From Bradyrhizobium zhengyangense (GTDB taxonomy: Bacteria > Pseudomonadota > Alphaproteobacteria > Rhizobiales > Xanthobacteraceae), in NCBI RefSeq assembly GCF_022012435.1, contig NZ_JAKLUA010000007.1, forward strand, positions 62,001-126,000: DNA of 64,000 nucleotides. The letters run 5' to 3'. This document shows, in pieces, positions 1 to 8,659 of the stretch (position 1 is the first letter of the stretch; each line of letters starts with the position of its first letter). The notes beneath the pieces were generated by a model, which had not been told where the DNA came from, did no database searches, and worked only from the letters and a program-made list of their open reading frames with translations. The translations under genes were made by a program, and so were the position numbers.

Positions 1-2
1 CC

Positions 3-476
3 AAGACCGGGATCAACGTCATCACCGTGCCCGACATCCGCTGGGAACGGCGCGACATCAAGAGCGTGGCGCTGCTGGCGCAGGTGCTGGCGAAGCAGGC
101 TGCGGCCGAAGCCGGCGCCGGCGAAGCCTGGATGCTGCAAGACGGCTACGTCACCGAGGGCGGCTCGTCCACGGCGTTCATTCTCACCAAGGACGACGTC
201 ATCGTCACCCGACAGAATTCGAACGCGATCCTGCCCGGTTGCACCCGCAAGGCGGTGATCGCGCTTGCGGAGGAACGTCAGCTCCGCGTCGAGGAGCGCC
301 CCTTCACGGTCGCCGAGGCGCTCGCCGCCAAGGAGGCGTTCGTCACGTCGGCCTCGGCGTTTGTGCAGCCGGTGGTCGCGCTCGACGGCAAGACGATCGG
401 CGACGGCAAACCCGGCCCGATGGCAACGCGCCTGCGCGAGATCTACGTGGAGTTCGCGAAAGCGACGGCGGTCTAA
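3..476 (+). CDS. D-amino-acid aminotransferase, C-terminal part (5' end outside window)
   Basis: This is the C-terminal part (about 158 residues) of a fold-type IV PLP enzyme, most like D-alanine/D-amino-acid transaminase, which interconverts D-amino acids and 2-oxo acids in the cytosol. The reading frame is open from base 3, so the gene starts upstream; the GTG at 27 is internal. The segment VPDIRWERRDIKS carries the lysine expected to bind PLP (DIKS in this family). About 30 residues later VTEGGSS holds the glutamate that contacts the PLP pyridine nitrogen. The ending, with SASAFVQPV and then an L-R-x-x-Y stretch, also fits the family. Branched-chain aminotransferase or aminodeoxychorismate lyase are less likely because of the DIRW-x-x-x-DIKS pattern. 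A pair of inverted REP-like repeats follows the stop codon. Confidence 0.85.
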   Translation, partial: KTGINVITVPDIRWERRDIKSVALLAQVLAKQAAAEAGAGEAWMLQDGYVTEGGSSTAFILTKDDVIVTRQNSNAILPGCTRKAVIALAEERQLRVEERPFTVAEALAAKEAFVTSASAFVQPVVALDGKTIGDGKPGPMATRLREIYVEFAKATAV

Positions 477-494
477 GCCGCGCGCTCCGCTGCC

Positions 495-583
495 GTAAGG
501 TGGGCAAAGGCGCACTTGCGCCGTGCCCACGTCCTTTCCCTCGTTGGCTGAAGGTGGGCACGCTACGCTTTGCCCACCCTACG
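495..583. repeat. Inverted pair of REP-like units (BIME), long and short subtype
   Basis: Two palindromic units face each other. The left unit (495-531) reads GTAAGGTGGGCA, an inner GGCGCA/GCGCC hairpin, then TGCCCACG. The right unit (553-583), read on the minus strand, is CGTAGGGTGGGCA, a short core, then TGCCCACC. Each has a GTAG-like 5' tetranucleotide and a GTGGGCA/TGCCCAC stem. The same arrangement recurs at 9131-9220, and both subtypes flank the RAYT gene at 30773-31294. It lies between two converging genes. Confidence 0.8.
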
Positions 584-611
584 AGACCTGCTTCGAGGGA
601 CGCGCCGCGCC

Positions 612-1073
612 CTACGCCACCGACGCCTTCACCTTCACCGGATGTACCGCGCGGAACGCGATCGCCAGCCTGTTCCAGGCGTTGATGGCGCCGATCAGGG
701 CGGTCAGGTTCACCGTCTCCGCGTCAGAGAACTGCGCGCGGACCTCTGCATAGACATCATCCGGCGCATGCGTCTCGGAGATCAGAGTCACCGACTCGGT
801 CCAGGCAAGCGCGGCGCGCTCGCGGTCGGTATAGAGCGGGGACTCGCGCCAGGCATTGAGCAGATAAATGCGCTGCTCGGTCTCGCCGCGCTTGCGCGCG
901 TCCTCGGTGTGCATGTTGATGCAGAAGGCGCAGCCGTTGATCTGCGAGGCCCGGATCTTGACGAGCTCGATCAGCGATTTCTCGAGTCCGGTCGACTGGA
1001 TTTGCTCTTCCAGCGCCATCAGCGCCTTCATCGTGTCGGGGGCGGCCTGGTAGAAATTCATGCGGGGTTTCAT
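612..1073 (-). CDS. Carboxymuconolactone decarboxylase / AhpD-like family protein
   Basis: A 153-residue cytosolic protein of the carboxymuconolactone decarboxylase/AhpD superfamily. The hallmark is the redox motif CAFCINMH (Cys-x-x-Cys-x-x-x-His), preceded by an ELVKIRAS helix as in AhpD-like peroxidase-associated proteins. The start at 1073 (MKPRMNFYQ) is preferred over a longer reading because AAAGGAG lies about 8 bases upstream. It is the third gene after emrA and emrB on the same strand and begins 28 bases after the emrB stop, so it is probably co-transcribed with the efflux genes. A role in handling oxidative or electrophile stress that the pump also responds to is inference. The substrate is unknown. 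Confidence 0.85.
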   Translation of the reverse strand: MKPRMNFYQAAPDTMKALMALEEQIQSTGLEKSLIELVKIRASQINGCAFCINMHTEDARKRGETEQRIYLLNAWRESPLYTDRERAALAWTESVTLISETHAPDDVYAEVRAQFSDAETVNLTALIGAINAWNRLAIAFRAVHPVKVKASVA

Positions 1074-1101
1074 GGTCGTTCTCCTTTTGCGGGGTGAGGG
1101 G

Positions 1102-2721
1102 TCAGTGGGCTCCCCCGGCCGAGACATGGCCGGGCTTCTTCAGGAAGAGGGACGCGATGAAGGCCACGATCAGCGCGAGGCCGAGCAGATAGAAGGTGTC
1201 GCTGAAGGCGAAGATGTAAGCCTGCTTCTGCACGACGTGGCCGATCGCGACATAGGCGCGATGCGCGGCATCGGCACGGTCGAGCACGCCGTGATTGATG
1301 AAATATTGCGTGAGCTGCTCCAGCCGCGTGCGGGTGGCCTGCTCGAACACCGAGACCGACTGCGTCAGCACGTTGGAGTGATACTGCTCGCGCTTGGTCA
1401 GCACGGTTTGCAACAGGGCGATGCCGACGGCGCCGCCGAGGTTGCGCATCATGTTGAACAGGCCGGATGCCGAGCCCGCATTCTCCGCCTCGATGCCCGA
1501 TGTAGCCACCGCCGACAGCGGCGCCATCACAAGCGCCTGGCCGATAGCGCGGACAACGTTCGGCCACAACAGCTGGTCGGCGGCGTAATCGCTGGTCATG
1601 AAGATATTCATGAAGTTCGAGGCGGCGAACAGGATGAAGCCGATTCCAATGATCATCCGTGCATCGAAGCGCTGCATCAGGCGCGGTACCAGCGGGATCA
1701 GCACCAGCTGCGGCAGACCGGTCCAAGCCAGCACCATGCCGATCTGCTCGGAATTGTAGCCCTGAATCCGCGACAGATATTGCGGCAGGATGAACACCGA
1801 ACCATACAACGCGACGCCGAGCAGAAAGTTCGCGAGCATCCCGAAGCCGAAATTGCGGCGGACCAGCAGGCGCAGGTTGAGCAGCGGCTTCTTCACGGTC
1901 AGCTCGATGATCAGGAAAGCGGTCAATGCCACGGCCGCGATCACGCTGAGCTTGACGATGAAGGGTGAGCCGAACCAGTCGTCCTTGTTGCCTTCTTCCA
2001 GCACGGTCTGAAGCGCGGAGAGGCCGATCGCCATGGTGATGATGCCGGCCCAGTCGCCGTCGCGCAGGAGCGACAACTTCATCGGCTTGGGTTCGAGCGC
2101 GTACCAGAGCATGCCGACCATGATCGCGCCGGGCGCGAGGTTGACGTAGAAGATGTATTGCCAGCCCAAATTCTCGGTGAGATAGCCGCCGATGGTCGGG
2201 CCGATCGCCGGTGCGAACGTCGCCGACAGCGCGAACAGCGCAAGCCCGACCGGCTGTTTTCCACGCGGCAGCAATGTGATGATGAGAGTGAATGCCATCG
2301 GGATCAGAACGCCGCCAGTGAAACCTTGGACGGCACGCAGCACGATCATCTGCGGCAGGTCCTGCGCCAGCGCACAGGCCGCGGACAGCGCCAGGAACAG
2401 GATCGCATTGGTGAGCAAATAGATCCGGATCGAGAACACCTGCGCGAGCCAGCCGGACAGCGGGATCACCACGATCTCGGCGATCAGGTAGGAGGTCGAG
2501 ATCCAGCCGCCGTCGTCGATGCCGGCGCCGATCGCGCCCTGGATGTCGGCGAGCGAGGCGTTGACGATCTGGATGTTGAGCACTGCCATGAAAGCGCCGA
2601 GCGTGGCGCCAACCACCGCGATCCAGGTCTTGGCGGAAACGGCCGGCGTGGCGGCAGCAGCTTGCGGCGCGGGGATGTCGGCGGCGGAGGCGGCGTTGAC
2701 GGCTGGTTGGAGCGTGCTCAT
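1102..2721 (-). CDS. emrB: DHA2-type MFS multidrug efflux transporter (EmrB/QacA family)
   Basis: An inner-membrane proton antiporter of 539 residues with a hydrophobicity pattern compatible with 14 transmembrane helices, as in EmrB/QacA. An Ala/Pro-rich cytosolic N-terminus of about 30 residues precedes the first helix. Family marks are the WISTSYLIAEIVVIPLSGWL helix and the antiporter motif C (AIGPTIGGYL), followed by NLGWQYIFYVN. GAGGC lies a few bases before the ATG. It follows emrA on the same strand after a 119-base gap, so the two would form an EmrA-EmrB pump that exports drugs or fatty-acid-like compounds together with an outer-membrane TolC-type channel that is not in the window. The symbol reflects family membership; the substrate is not known. 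Confidence 0.9.
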   Translation of the reverse strand: MSTLQPAVNAASAADIPAPQAAAATPAVSAKTWIAVVGATLGAFMAVLNIQIVNASLADIQGAIGAGIDDGGWISTSYLIAEIVVIPLSGWLAQVFSIRIYLLTNAILFLALSAACALAQDLPQMIVLRAVQGFTGGVLIPMAFTLIITLLPRGKQPVGLALFALSATFAPAIGPTIGGYLTENLGWQYIFYVNLAPGAIMVGMLWYALEPKPMKLSLLRDGDWAGIITMAIGLSALQTVLEEGNKDDWFGSPFIVKLSVIAAVALTAFLIIELTVKKPLLNLRLLVRRNFGFGMLANFLLGVALYGSVFILPQYLSRIQGYNSEQIGMVLAWTGLPQLVLIPLVPRLMQRFDARMIIGIGFILFAASNFMNIFMTSDYAADQLLWPNVVRAIGQALVMAPLSAVATSGIEAENAGSASGLFNMMRNLGGAVGIALLQTVLTKREQYHSNVLTQSVSVFEQATRTRLEQLTQYFINHGVLDRADAAHRAYVAIGHVVQKQAYIFAFSDTFYLLGLALIVAFIASLFLKKPGHVSAGGAH

Positions 2722-2802
2722 GGAAGCCTCGTCTCTGTTGCGGAGACAGGATGCGTCAGGTGGACCGTTTCGATAATCGGGGAAGTCCGGGAAGGATCAT
2801 CA

Positions 2803-2824
2803 GGCAGGACTTGATAATCCTGCC
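2803..2824 (-). other. Hairpin between emrA and emrB
   Basis: The 119-base gap between emrA and emrB holds a perfect 7-bp inverted repeat, GGCAGGA and TCCTGCC, with an 8-base loop. A smaller repeat, GTCTC/GAGAC, lies at 2731-2747. There is no T-run, so this is not a strong terminator. It could be an mRNA processing or stability element that sets the emrA to emrB ratio (inference). Confidence 0.4.
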
Positions 2825-2840
2825 GCGATCCTCCGCGACA

Positions 2841-3992
2841 TCAGCTTCCGTTCGGACGCGGCGCGTTGTCGGCGACGCGCTTGGTCGTCTCGTGCTCGGC
2901 CACCACCGTCGCCTTGGTATCGACCGTCGGCACTGCCGACATGCCGGGGCGCAGCAGGCCCGTGAGACTGTGATCGTCGAGCACGATCTTCACTGGCACG
3001 CGCTGCACGATCTTGGTGAAATTGCCAGTCGCATTGTCGGGAGGCAGCAGCGCGAATTCAAGCCCGCTGGCCGGCGAAAGGCTGTCGACATGGCCGTGCA
3101 GCGTGCGATTGCGAAAACTGTCGACGATCAGTTCGACCGGCTGGCCGGCGCGGACATGGGTGAGCTGGGTCTCCTTGAAGTTCGCGACGACATAGACCGC
3201 ATCGAGCGGCACCACCGCCATCAACTGCGTGCCGGCCTGCACGTACTGGCCGACCCGCAAGGATCGGGCGCCAACGGTGCCGTCAACAGGCGCGGTGATC
3301 TCGGTATAGGACAGGTTCAGCTCGGCCTGGTCCGCGACCGCGCGGGCGCGGTCGAGCTGCGCAGAAGCCTGCGCGCGCTGCGTCGTGAGCACGTCGACCT
3401 TGCGCTGTGCGGCAACCAGGCCCGACTGCGCATGCTGCAATTGCGCGTTGCTGGCGCGGAGCGCTGCGTCGGTCTGCTGCGCGCGCTGGATCGTGCCGGA
3501 GCCAGACTTCATGAGGTCGTCGTAGCGGGCGCGCTCCTCCTGCGCGAATTTCAGATTGGCATCGGCTGCGACGACGTCGGCCGTGCTCTGCGCGATAACA
3601 GGCTGTTGCAGCTCGAGCTGGGCATCGAGGTTGCGCACTGAGGCTTCGGCGGCCGCAACGTCGGCGCGGGCTTGCCCCAGCGCGGCCTTGAAGTCGCGGT
3701 CGTCGATCCTGGCCAGCACCTGGCCGGCCTTGACCTTCTCGTTGTCGCCGACCTGCACCTTCGCGATGTAGCCGGAGACCTTGGGGGCGATGATGGTGGA
3801 ATCCGCCTTCACATAGGCGTCATCGGTGGTCTCAAGGTAGCGGCCAGTAGTCAGGTAATTGTAGCCAAAGTCGCCGGCGCCGGCGACGCCGAGGATCAGT
3901 CCCAGCGCAAGGGCCGCCCGCTTGATTGCCTGCCGAGATGGTTTCAGGCTGATTTTATCAGTTGTTTCAGTGGTATAAGTCGCGTTCGACAT
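2841..3992 (-). CDS. emrA: HlyD/EmrA-family membrane fusion protein
   Basis: Periplasmic adaptor subunit of 383 residues for the EmrB-type transporter. In order it has a short cytosolic tail, one N-terminal transmembrane helix (about residues 27-47), a lipoyl-like half motif (PKVSGYIAKVQV, with VKAGQVLARID), a long Ala/Gln/Arg-rich coiled-coil hairpin, the second lipoyl half (TEITAPVDGTVG) and a beta-barrel domain ending in LLRPGMSAVPTVDT. The start at 3992 (MSNATYTTET) is chosen over a longer reading because GGAGG lies 6 bases upstream. It is the first gene of the emrA-emrB-AhpD-like operon and is divergent from a LysR gene across 140 bases, which suggests control by that regulator. Confidence 0.9.
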   Translation of the reverse strand: MSNATYTTETTDKISLKPSRQAIKRAALALGLILGVAGAGDFGYNYLTTGRYLETTDDAYVKADSTIIAPKVSGYIAKVQVGDNEKVKAGQVLARIDDRDFKAALGQARADVAAAEASVRNLDAQLELQQPVIAQSTADVVAADANLKFAQEERARYDDLMKSGSGTIQRAQQTDAALRASNAQLQHAQSGLVAAQRKVDVLTTQRAQASAQLDRARAVADQAELNLSYTEITAPVDGTVGARSLRVGQYVQAGTQLMAVVPLDAVYVVANFKETQLTHVRAGQPVELIVDSFRNRTLHGHVDSLSPASGLEFALLPPDNATGNFTKIVQRVPVKIVLDDHSLTGLLRPGMSAVPTVDTKATVVAEHETTKRVADNAPRPNGS

Positions 3993-4132
3993 GACATCCT
4001 CCGGATTTGGCAGGCGTCCCGTTCCGAAGGGGGCGCTGTTGTCTGGGTCGAAGATGCGCTGTCCCGGCTCTTGTGATAATCCGCCAAAAAGCAAAATGAT
4101 TGTCCACCCACGCTGCATAATCCGAGGCGCTC
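3993..4132. promoter_or_regulatory. Divergent promoter region of emrA and lysR
   Basis: This 140-base region separates two divergent starts. It must hold the emrA promoter and the regulator promoter and, by analogy with other LysR pairs, the operator. The AT-rich part around 4072-4125 is the likely core. I see no perfect palindrome and do not assign boxes. Confidence 0.5.
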
Positions 4133-5044
4133 ATGGACCGGCTGACCAGCCTGACCGCTTTTGTCCGGGTCGTTGATACCGGCGGCTTCTCCGCCGCCGC
4201 CCGCAAGCTCGAGATGTCCACGACCATGGTGAGCAATCACATCCAGGCGCTGGAGGAGCGGCTGGGCGCGCGGTTGCTCAACCGCACCACCCGCAAGGTC
4301 AGCGTCACCGAAATCGGCAAGGCCTATTACGACCGCTGCATCCAGATCCTCGCCGATATCGAGCAGGCCGACGACATCGCCGGCGCCCTGCAGTCGGTGC
4401 CGCGAGGGACGTTGCGGATTCATTCCGCTACTCACATGGTGCCCTTTGTCGCGGGCGTCGTGGCAAAACTGCTGTCGACTTATCCGGAGGTGAAGGTCGA
4501 CCTGCGCATGGGCGAAGCCAATGTCGACCTGATCGAGGAGGGCTACGACGTTGCTCTCCGCATGACCCCGCCGCCGGACTCCAGCCTGATCGTCCGCAGT
4601 CTCGCCACCTGGCGCCACGTGCTGTGCTGCTCGCACGACTATCTCGAAAAGCATGGCCGCGTGCAGCAGCTTGCCGAGCTCACCGAGCACAATTGCGGCC
4701 GCCACCTCAACTATCCCTTCGGCGACGAATGGCGCTTCTTCGACCGCAAGGGCGCGCCTGCCTCGGTCCGCATTTCGGGCAGCCTCGTTACCAACAGCGG
4801 CGAGGCGCTGCGGCGGATGGTGATCGAGGGCGCCGGCATCGGCCTGCTCGCGGGATTTCTGGTGAGCGACGATCTCGACGCGGGGCGGCTGGTGCGCCTC
4901 TTGCCGGAATATCGGCCGGTCGAGATGTCGATGAACGCGGTCTATCCGCATCGCCATCATCTGTCGGCCAAGGTGCGCACCTTCATCGACATGCTCGTGC
5001 ATCATGGCGCCGAGCAGCAGAAGCTGATCAATCCGTATTCGTGA
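4133..5044 (+). CDS. LysR-family transcriptional regulator, divergent to emrAB
   Basis: A 303-residue LysR-type regulator. The N-terminal winged helix-turn-helix (residues 1-60) contains SLTAFVRVVDTGGFSAAARK and RLLNRTTRKV, and an effector-binding domain follows. The wording of the HTH and of the LIEEGYDVALRM stretch places it in the large CrgA/DmlR-like branch. Such proteins usually control the divergent gene, here emrA-emrB and the AhpD-like gene, in response to a small ligand. The ligand is unknown. The length is normal and nothing is broken. The gene at 5059 is convergent with it. Confidence 0.9.
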   Translation: MDRLTSLTAFVRVVDTGGFSAAARKLEMSTTMVSNHIQALEERLGARLLNRTTRKVSVTEIGKAYYDRCIQILADIEQADDIAGALQSVPRGTLRIHSATHMVPFVAGVVAKLLSTYPEVKVDLRMGEANVDLIEEGYDVALRMTPPPDSSLIVRSLATWRHVLCCSHDYLEKHGRVQQLAELTEHNCGRHLNYPFGDEWRFFDRKGAPASVRISGSLVTNSGEALRRMVIEGAGIGLLAGFLVSDDLDAGRLVRLLPEYRPVEMSMNAVYPHRHHLSAKVRTFIDMLVHHGAEQQKLINPYS

Positions 5045-5058
5045 GCCCAGGCGTCGCG

Positions 5059-8000
5059 TCAACCGGTGGCGCGCATCTTTGCCGGCGAAGATGCCGCGAG
5101 ATTGGCGAGCAGCTGCTCGACCTCAGGCTTCACCTTTGCGATCGCGATGTCCTTCACCGGCCCGTAACCGCGGATCTCCATCGGCGCTTTGGCGATGGCG
5201 ACGAGGTCAGGCAGATGGGCCGCGTCGAGATTGTCAAGCATCTGCGCGATGACGCCCTCGTACCAGACAATCAGCTCTCGCTCTGCGCGCCGCTCCGCGG
5301 CATAGCCGAACGGATCAAGCGGTGTCCCGCGCAGCACCTTGAGCCGCGCCAGCACTGCGAGCGGCATCTGGATCCACTGGCCAAAGGCGCGCTTACGCGG
5401 GCGGCCGCGCGCGTCATGACCGGACGGCAGGAACGGCGGCGCGAGATGATACTGCACGCTGAAGCCGTCCTCGAACTCGCGCTTCAACTCGTCGAGGAAG
5501 CCGCTTCTCATGTGCAGACGCGCAACCTCATATTCGTCCTTGTAGGCCATCAGCTTGAACAGGGTGCGCGCGACGGCCTCGGTCAGCGCCTCGCTCTTGA
5601 GTCCGGCTTCGGCACGGCGGACCTTGGCGACGAGCGCCCGATAACGCGCGGCGTAGGCGTCGTTCTGGTAAGCCCTCAGGAAGTCGGATCGCCTGGTGAT
5701 GAGCTGGTCGAGCGTCTCGGTTTTTGTTGCCTCATTCGCTTTCGGCAGAAAGTCGGGATCGGCGGCGGCGATCCGGCCCCACGCGAAAGCCTGCTTGTTG
5801 CGCTCGACCGCGACACCATTGAGCTCGATGGCGCGCAGCAGCGCCGATAGCGAGACCGGCACAAGTCCGCGCTGCCAGGCAAAGCCGAACATGATGATGT
5901 TGGCATAGACGGCATCGCCGAGCAGGCGCTCGGCCAGCGCATTGGCGTCGATGCTGTCGAGATTGTCGTTGCCGATGACCTGCCGGATCGCACGCAGGCG
6001 AGCAGGCGAGGCGAGATCGGCGTCGCGGAAGCGGACGACGTCGCCTGTCGGCATCTCCGCGGTATTGATCGCCGCGCGCGTGCCGTGGCGGTAGGTGCCG
6101 GATGCCTTTGGCGAGGAGCTGACCACGAGGTCGCAGCCGATCAGTGCGTCGGCAGCGCCCTGGTCGATACGGACCTGATGCAGTGCGTCGGGCGATGCGG
6201 CCAGGCGGATGTAGCTCAGCACCGGCCCGAATTTCTGCGCAAAGCCGGTGAAGTCGAGCACCGAGACACCGCGACGCTCCAGATGCGCCGCCATGCCGAT
6301 CAGCGCGCCGACCGTGATCACGCCGGTGCCGCCGACGCCGGTCACGAGCAGATCGTAGGGACGATCGAGCGCTGCGGGGACGGGCAGGGGGAGCGTCGCT
6401 GCGTGGCCGATCGCATCAATCTGGCTGGCGCTCTTCTTCCGTCGCGTCGCGCCTTCGACGGTGACGAAGCTCGGACAAAAACCGTTGAGGCAGGAAAAGT
6501 CCTTGTTGCAGGCGGACAGATTGATCTGCCGCTTGCGGCCGAACGGCGTCTCCTTCGGCTCGACGCTGAGACAGTTGGACTCGACCGAGCAGTCGCCGCA
6601 GCCTTCGCAGACGAGGTCGTTGATGTAGGCAAAGCGCTTGGGATCGGCCATCTGTCCGCGCTTGCGGCGACGCCGTTTCTCCGTGGCGCAGGTCTGCTGG
6701 TAGATCAGAACCGAGACGCCGGAGAGGTCACGCAGCTCGCGCTGCACGGCGTCCATCTCCTCGCGCGGATGGATGGTGACGCCACCAGGCAAATCCGCCG
6801 GCGAGAATTGTGCGGGATCGTCCGATACCAGAGCGATGCGGGCCACGCCCTCGGCGCGAACGCTGTGCGCAATGGCCTGCACGCTGACGGGCCCGTCGAC
6901 CGGTTGGCCGCCGGTCATGGCGACGGCGTCGTTGAACAGGATCTTGTAGGTGATGTTGGCTTTGGCCGCGATCGCCTGACGGATCGCCATCGATCCGGAG
7001 TGGTAGTAGGTGCCCTCGCCAAGGTTCTGGAAGATGTGCTTGTGGCCGGTAAATCGCGACGAAGCCGCCCAGTTCACGCCCTCGCCGCCCATCTGGATCA
7101 GCGATGAGGTCTCGCGATCCATCCAGCTCGCCATGAAGTGGCAGCCGATTCCCGCCAGCGCCTTCGATCCCTCCGGCACTTTCGTCGAGGTGTTGTGCGG
7201 GCAGCCAGAGCAGAAGTAAGGGGTGCGCGTTGCGCCGGATACGTTGATCGTGCGCGCAGCTTCCGGAAGCAAGGCGGCCGCACGGGCCGCGAGATTGAGG
7301 CCCGGAAACATCGGATCGAGCCGTCGCGCCAGCACCGACGCCAGCGCGCGCGGTGACATCTCGCCGATCCAGGAGATCAGCCGAGCGCCGGTTTCGTCAT
7401 GCTTGCCGACCATGCGCTCCGGCTTGGCGCCGGGATAGTCGTAAAAATATTCCTTGAACTGGCTCTCGATGATGCCGCGCTTCTCCTCGACCACGAGGAT
7501 CTCGCGCTTGCCTTTCACGAAGTCCATCGCGTCGTGCAGCGCCAGCGGCCAGACCATGCCGACCTTGTAGATGTCGATGCCGATGCTGCGGCAGGCGGCT
7601 TCATCAAGCCCCATCAACCGCAGCGCTTCCATCAGGTCCAGATGCGCCTTGCCTGTCGTGACGACGCCGTAGGTGGCATCAGGGATGTCGTAGATGTGGC
7701 GATCGATCGGATTGGCCTTGGCGAAGGCGTAAACCGCGTGCTTCTTCGCCTCCAGCCGCTCCTCGATCTGCGGGCCCGGCAGGTCCGGCCAGCGATAGTG
7801 CAGTCCATCAGGCGGCGGCGTGAAATCGGGCGCGCGGAAGATGCGCGGTGGGCGCAGTGCGACGGATGCGCCCGACTCCACGATCTCCGAGATCGCCTTG
7901 AAGCCGACCCACATGCCGGAGAAGCGGCTGAGCGCATAGCCGTATTCGCCGAATTCAAGATATTCGTCGACGCTTGCGGGATGCAGCGTCGGCATGAACC

Positions 8001-8508
8001 AGCTCATGAAGGCGACGTCGGACTGGTGTGGCATCGAGGAGGACACGCAGCCATGATCGTCGCCGGCGACGACCAGCACGCCGCCGTGCGGCGAGGAGCC
8101 GTAGGCGTTGCCGTGCTTGAGCGCATCGCCAGAGCGATCGACGCCGGGACCCTTGCCGTACCAGAGCCCGAACACGCCATCGACTTCACGGTCGGCTTGT
8201 GTCTCGACCTGCTGGGAGCCGAGCACTGCGGTGGCCGCAAGGTCCTCGTTGACAGCGGGAAGGAATTCGATGCGGTCTTTCTTGAGCCGTTGTTGGATGC
8301 GCCAGAGCTCGAGATCGATGCCGCCGAGCGGCGAGCCGCGATAGCCGGAGATGAAGCCCGCCGTGTTGAGGCCGGCCGCCCGATCGCGTCGCACCTGGTC
8401 GAGTACGATGCGGACAATGGCCTGTGTGCCCGTGAGGAAGACGCGGCCCTCCTCGCGCTCATAGCGGTCGGAGAGTTCGTAGGCGTCGAGTGACGGAATG
8501 GCGTCCAT
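5059..8508 (-). CDS. Indolepyruvate ferredoxin oxidoreductase, fused alpha/gamma type
   Basis: A 1149-residue oxidoreductase in which the usual IorA and IorB parts form one chain. It should convert aryl-pyruvates (indolepyruvate, phenylpyruvate) to acyl-CoA thioesters with ferredoxin as electron acceptor, or work in a related 2-oxo acid pathway. The N-terminal half resembles the pyrimidine-binding domain of 2-oxoacid:ferredoxin oxidoreductases. Around residues 440-480 the thiamine-diphosphate region contains CSGCPHNTS and GIGCHFMASWMDRETS. Near residue 630 CEGCGDCSVESNC and a later ACNKDFSCLNGFCPSF look like Fe-S ligands. The C-terminal gamma-like part contains TGVGGTGVIT. The start at 8508 (MDAIPSLD) is preferred because GAGGT sits upstream. 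A divergent Lrp/AsnC gene is the likely regulator. Confidence 0.9.
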   Translation of the reverse strand: MDAIPSLDAYELSDRYEREEGRVFLTGTQAIVRIVLDQVRRDRAAGLNTAGFISGYRGSPLGGIDLELWRIQQRLKKDRIEFLPAVNEDLAATAVLGSQQVETQADREVDGVFGLWYGKGPGVDRSGDALKHGNAYGSSPHGGVLVVAGDDHGCVSSSMPHQSDVAFMSWFMPTLHPASVDEYLEFGEYGYALSRFSGMWVGFKAISEIVESGASVALRPPRIFRAPDFTPPPDGLHYRWPDLPGPQIEERLEAKKHAVYAFAKANPIDRHIYDIPDATYGVVTTGKAHLDLMEALRLMGLDEAACRSIGIDIYKVGMVWPLALHDAMDFVKGKREILVVEEKRGIIESQFKEYFYDYPGAKPERMVGKHDETGARLISWIGEMSPRALASVLARRLDPMFPGLNLAARAAALLPEAARTINVSGATRTPYFCSGCPHNTSTKVPEGSKALAGIGCHFMASWMDRETSSLIQMGGEGVNWAASSRFTGHKHIFQNLGEGTYYHSGSMAIRQAIAAKANITYKILFNDAVAMTGGQPVDGPVSVQAIAHSVRAEGVARIALVSDDPAQFSPADLPGGVTIHPREEMDAVQRELRDLSGVSVLIYQQTCATEKRRRRKRGQMADPKRFAYINDLVCEGCGDCSVESNCLSVEPKETPFGRKRQINLSACNKDFSCLNGFCPSFVTVEGATRRKKSASQIDAIGHAATLPLPVPAALDRPYDLLVTGVGGTGVITVGALIGMAAHLERRGVSVLDFTGFAQKFGPVLSYIRLAASPDALHQVRIDQGAADALIGCDLVVSSSPKASGTYRHGTRAAINTAEMPTGDVVRFRDADLASPARLRAIRQVIGNDNLDSIDANALAERLLGDAVYANIIMFGFAWQRGLVPVSLSALLRAIELNGVAVERNKQAFAWGRIAAADPDFLPKANEATKTETLDQLITRRSDFLRAYQNDAYAARYRALVAKVRRAEAGLKSEALTEAVARTLFKLMAYKDEYEVARLHMRSGFLDELKREFEDGFSVQYHLAPPFLPSGHDARGRPRKRAFGQWIQMPLAVLARLKVLRGTPLDPFGYAAERRAERELIVWYEGVIAQMLDNLDAAHLPDLVAIAKAPMEIRGYGPVKDIAIAKVKPEVEQLLANLAASSPAKMRATG

Positions 8509-8562
8509 GGTGGACCTCGCGCGGCATCCTGCCGATAGCAAAGGTTAGGCCCGGGGCGCTGG

Positions 8563-8614
8563 TAGGTCTTACCTATTTATCCCGATATGGTCGCAGAATC
8601 GGTAGATTTTTGCC
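8563..8614. promoter_or_regulatory. Candidate Lrp/AsnC operator between the ior and lrp genes
   Basis: The 151-base divergent region holds a perfect inverted repeat TAGGT-CTT-ACCTA at 8563-8575. About 38 bases on, the related sequence GGTAGATTTTTGCC (8601-8614) lies in an AT-rich stretch. Spaced half-sites around A/T tracts are typical of Lrp/AsnC regulators. The assignment to the adjacent regulator is inference. Confidence 0.45.
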
Positions 8615-8659
8615 TATTCCGGACAAATTTGGTAAAACTTATCGATTGGAGGGCTCTCG

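Noticed and set aside
1060..1968. 302-codon frame opposite the emrB gene
   Set aside because: Shadow frame rich in Arg, His and Gln; emrB has transmembrane helices and motif C.
7399..8493. 364-codon frame opposite the indolepyruvate oxidoreductase
   Set aside because: Overlaps entirely with a well-conserved enzyme gene; no domain and no ribosome-binding site.
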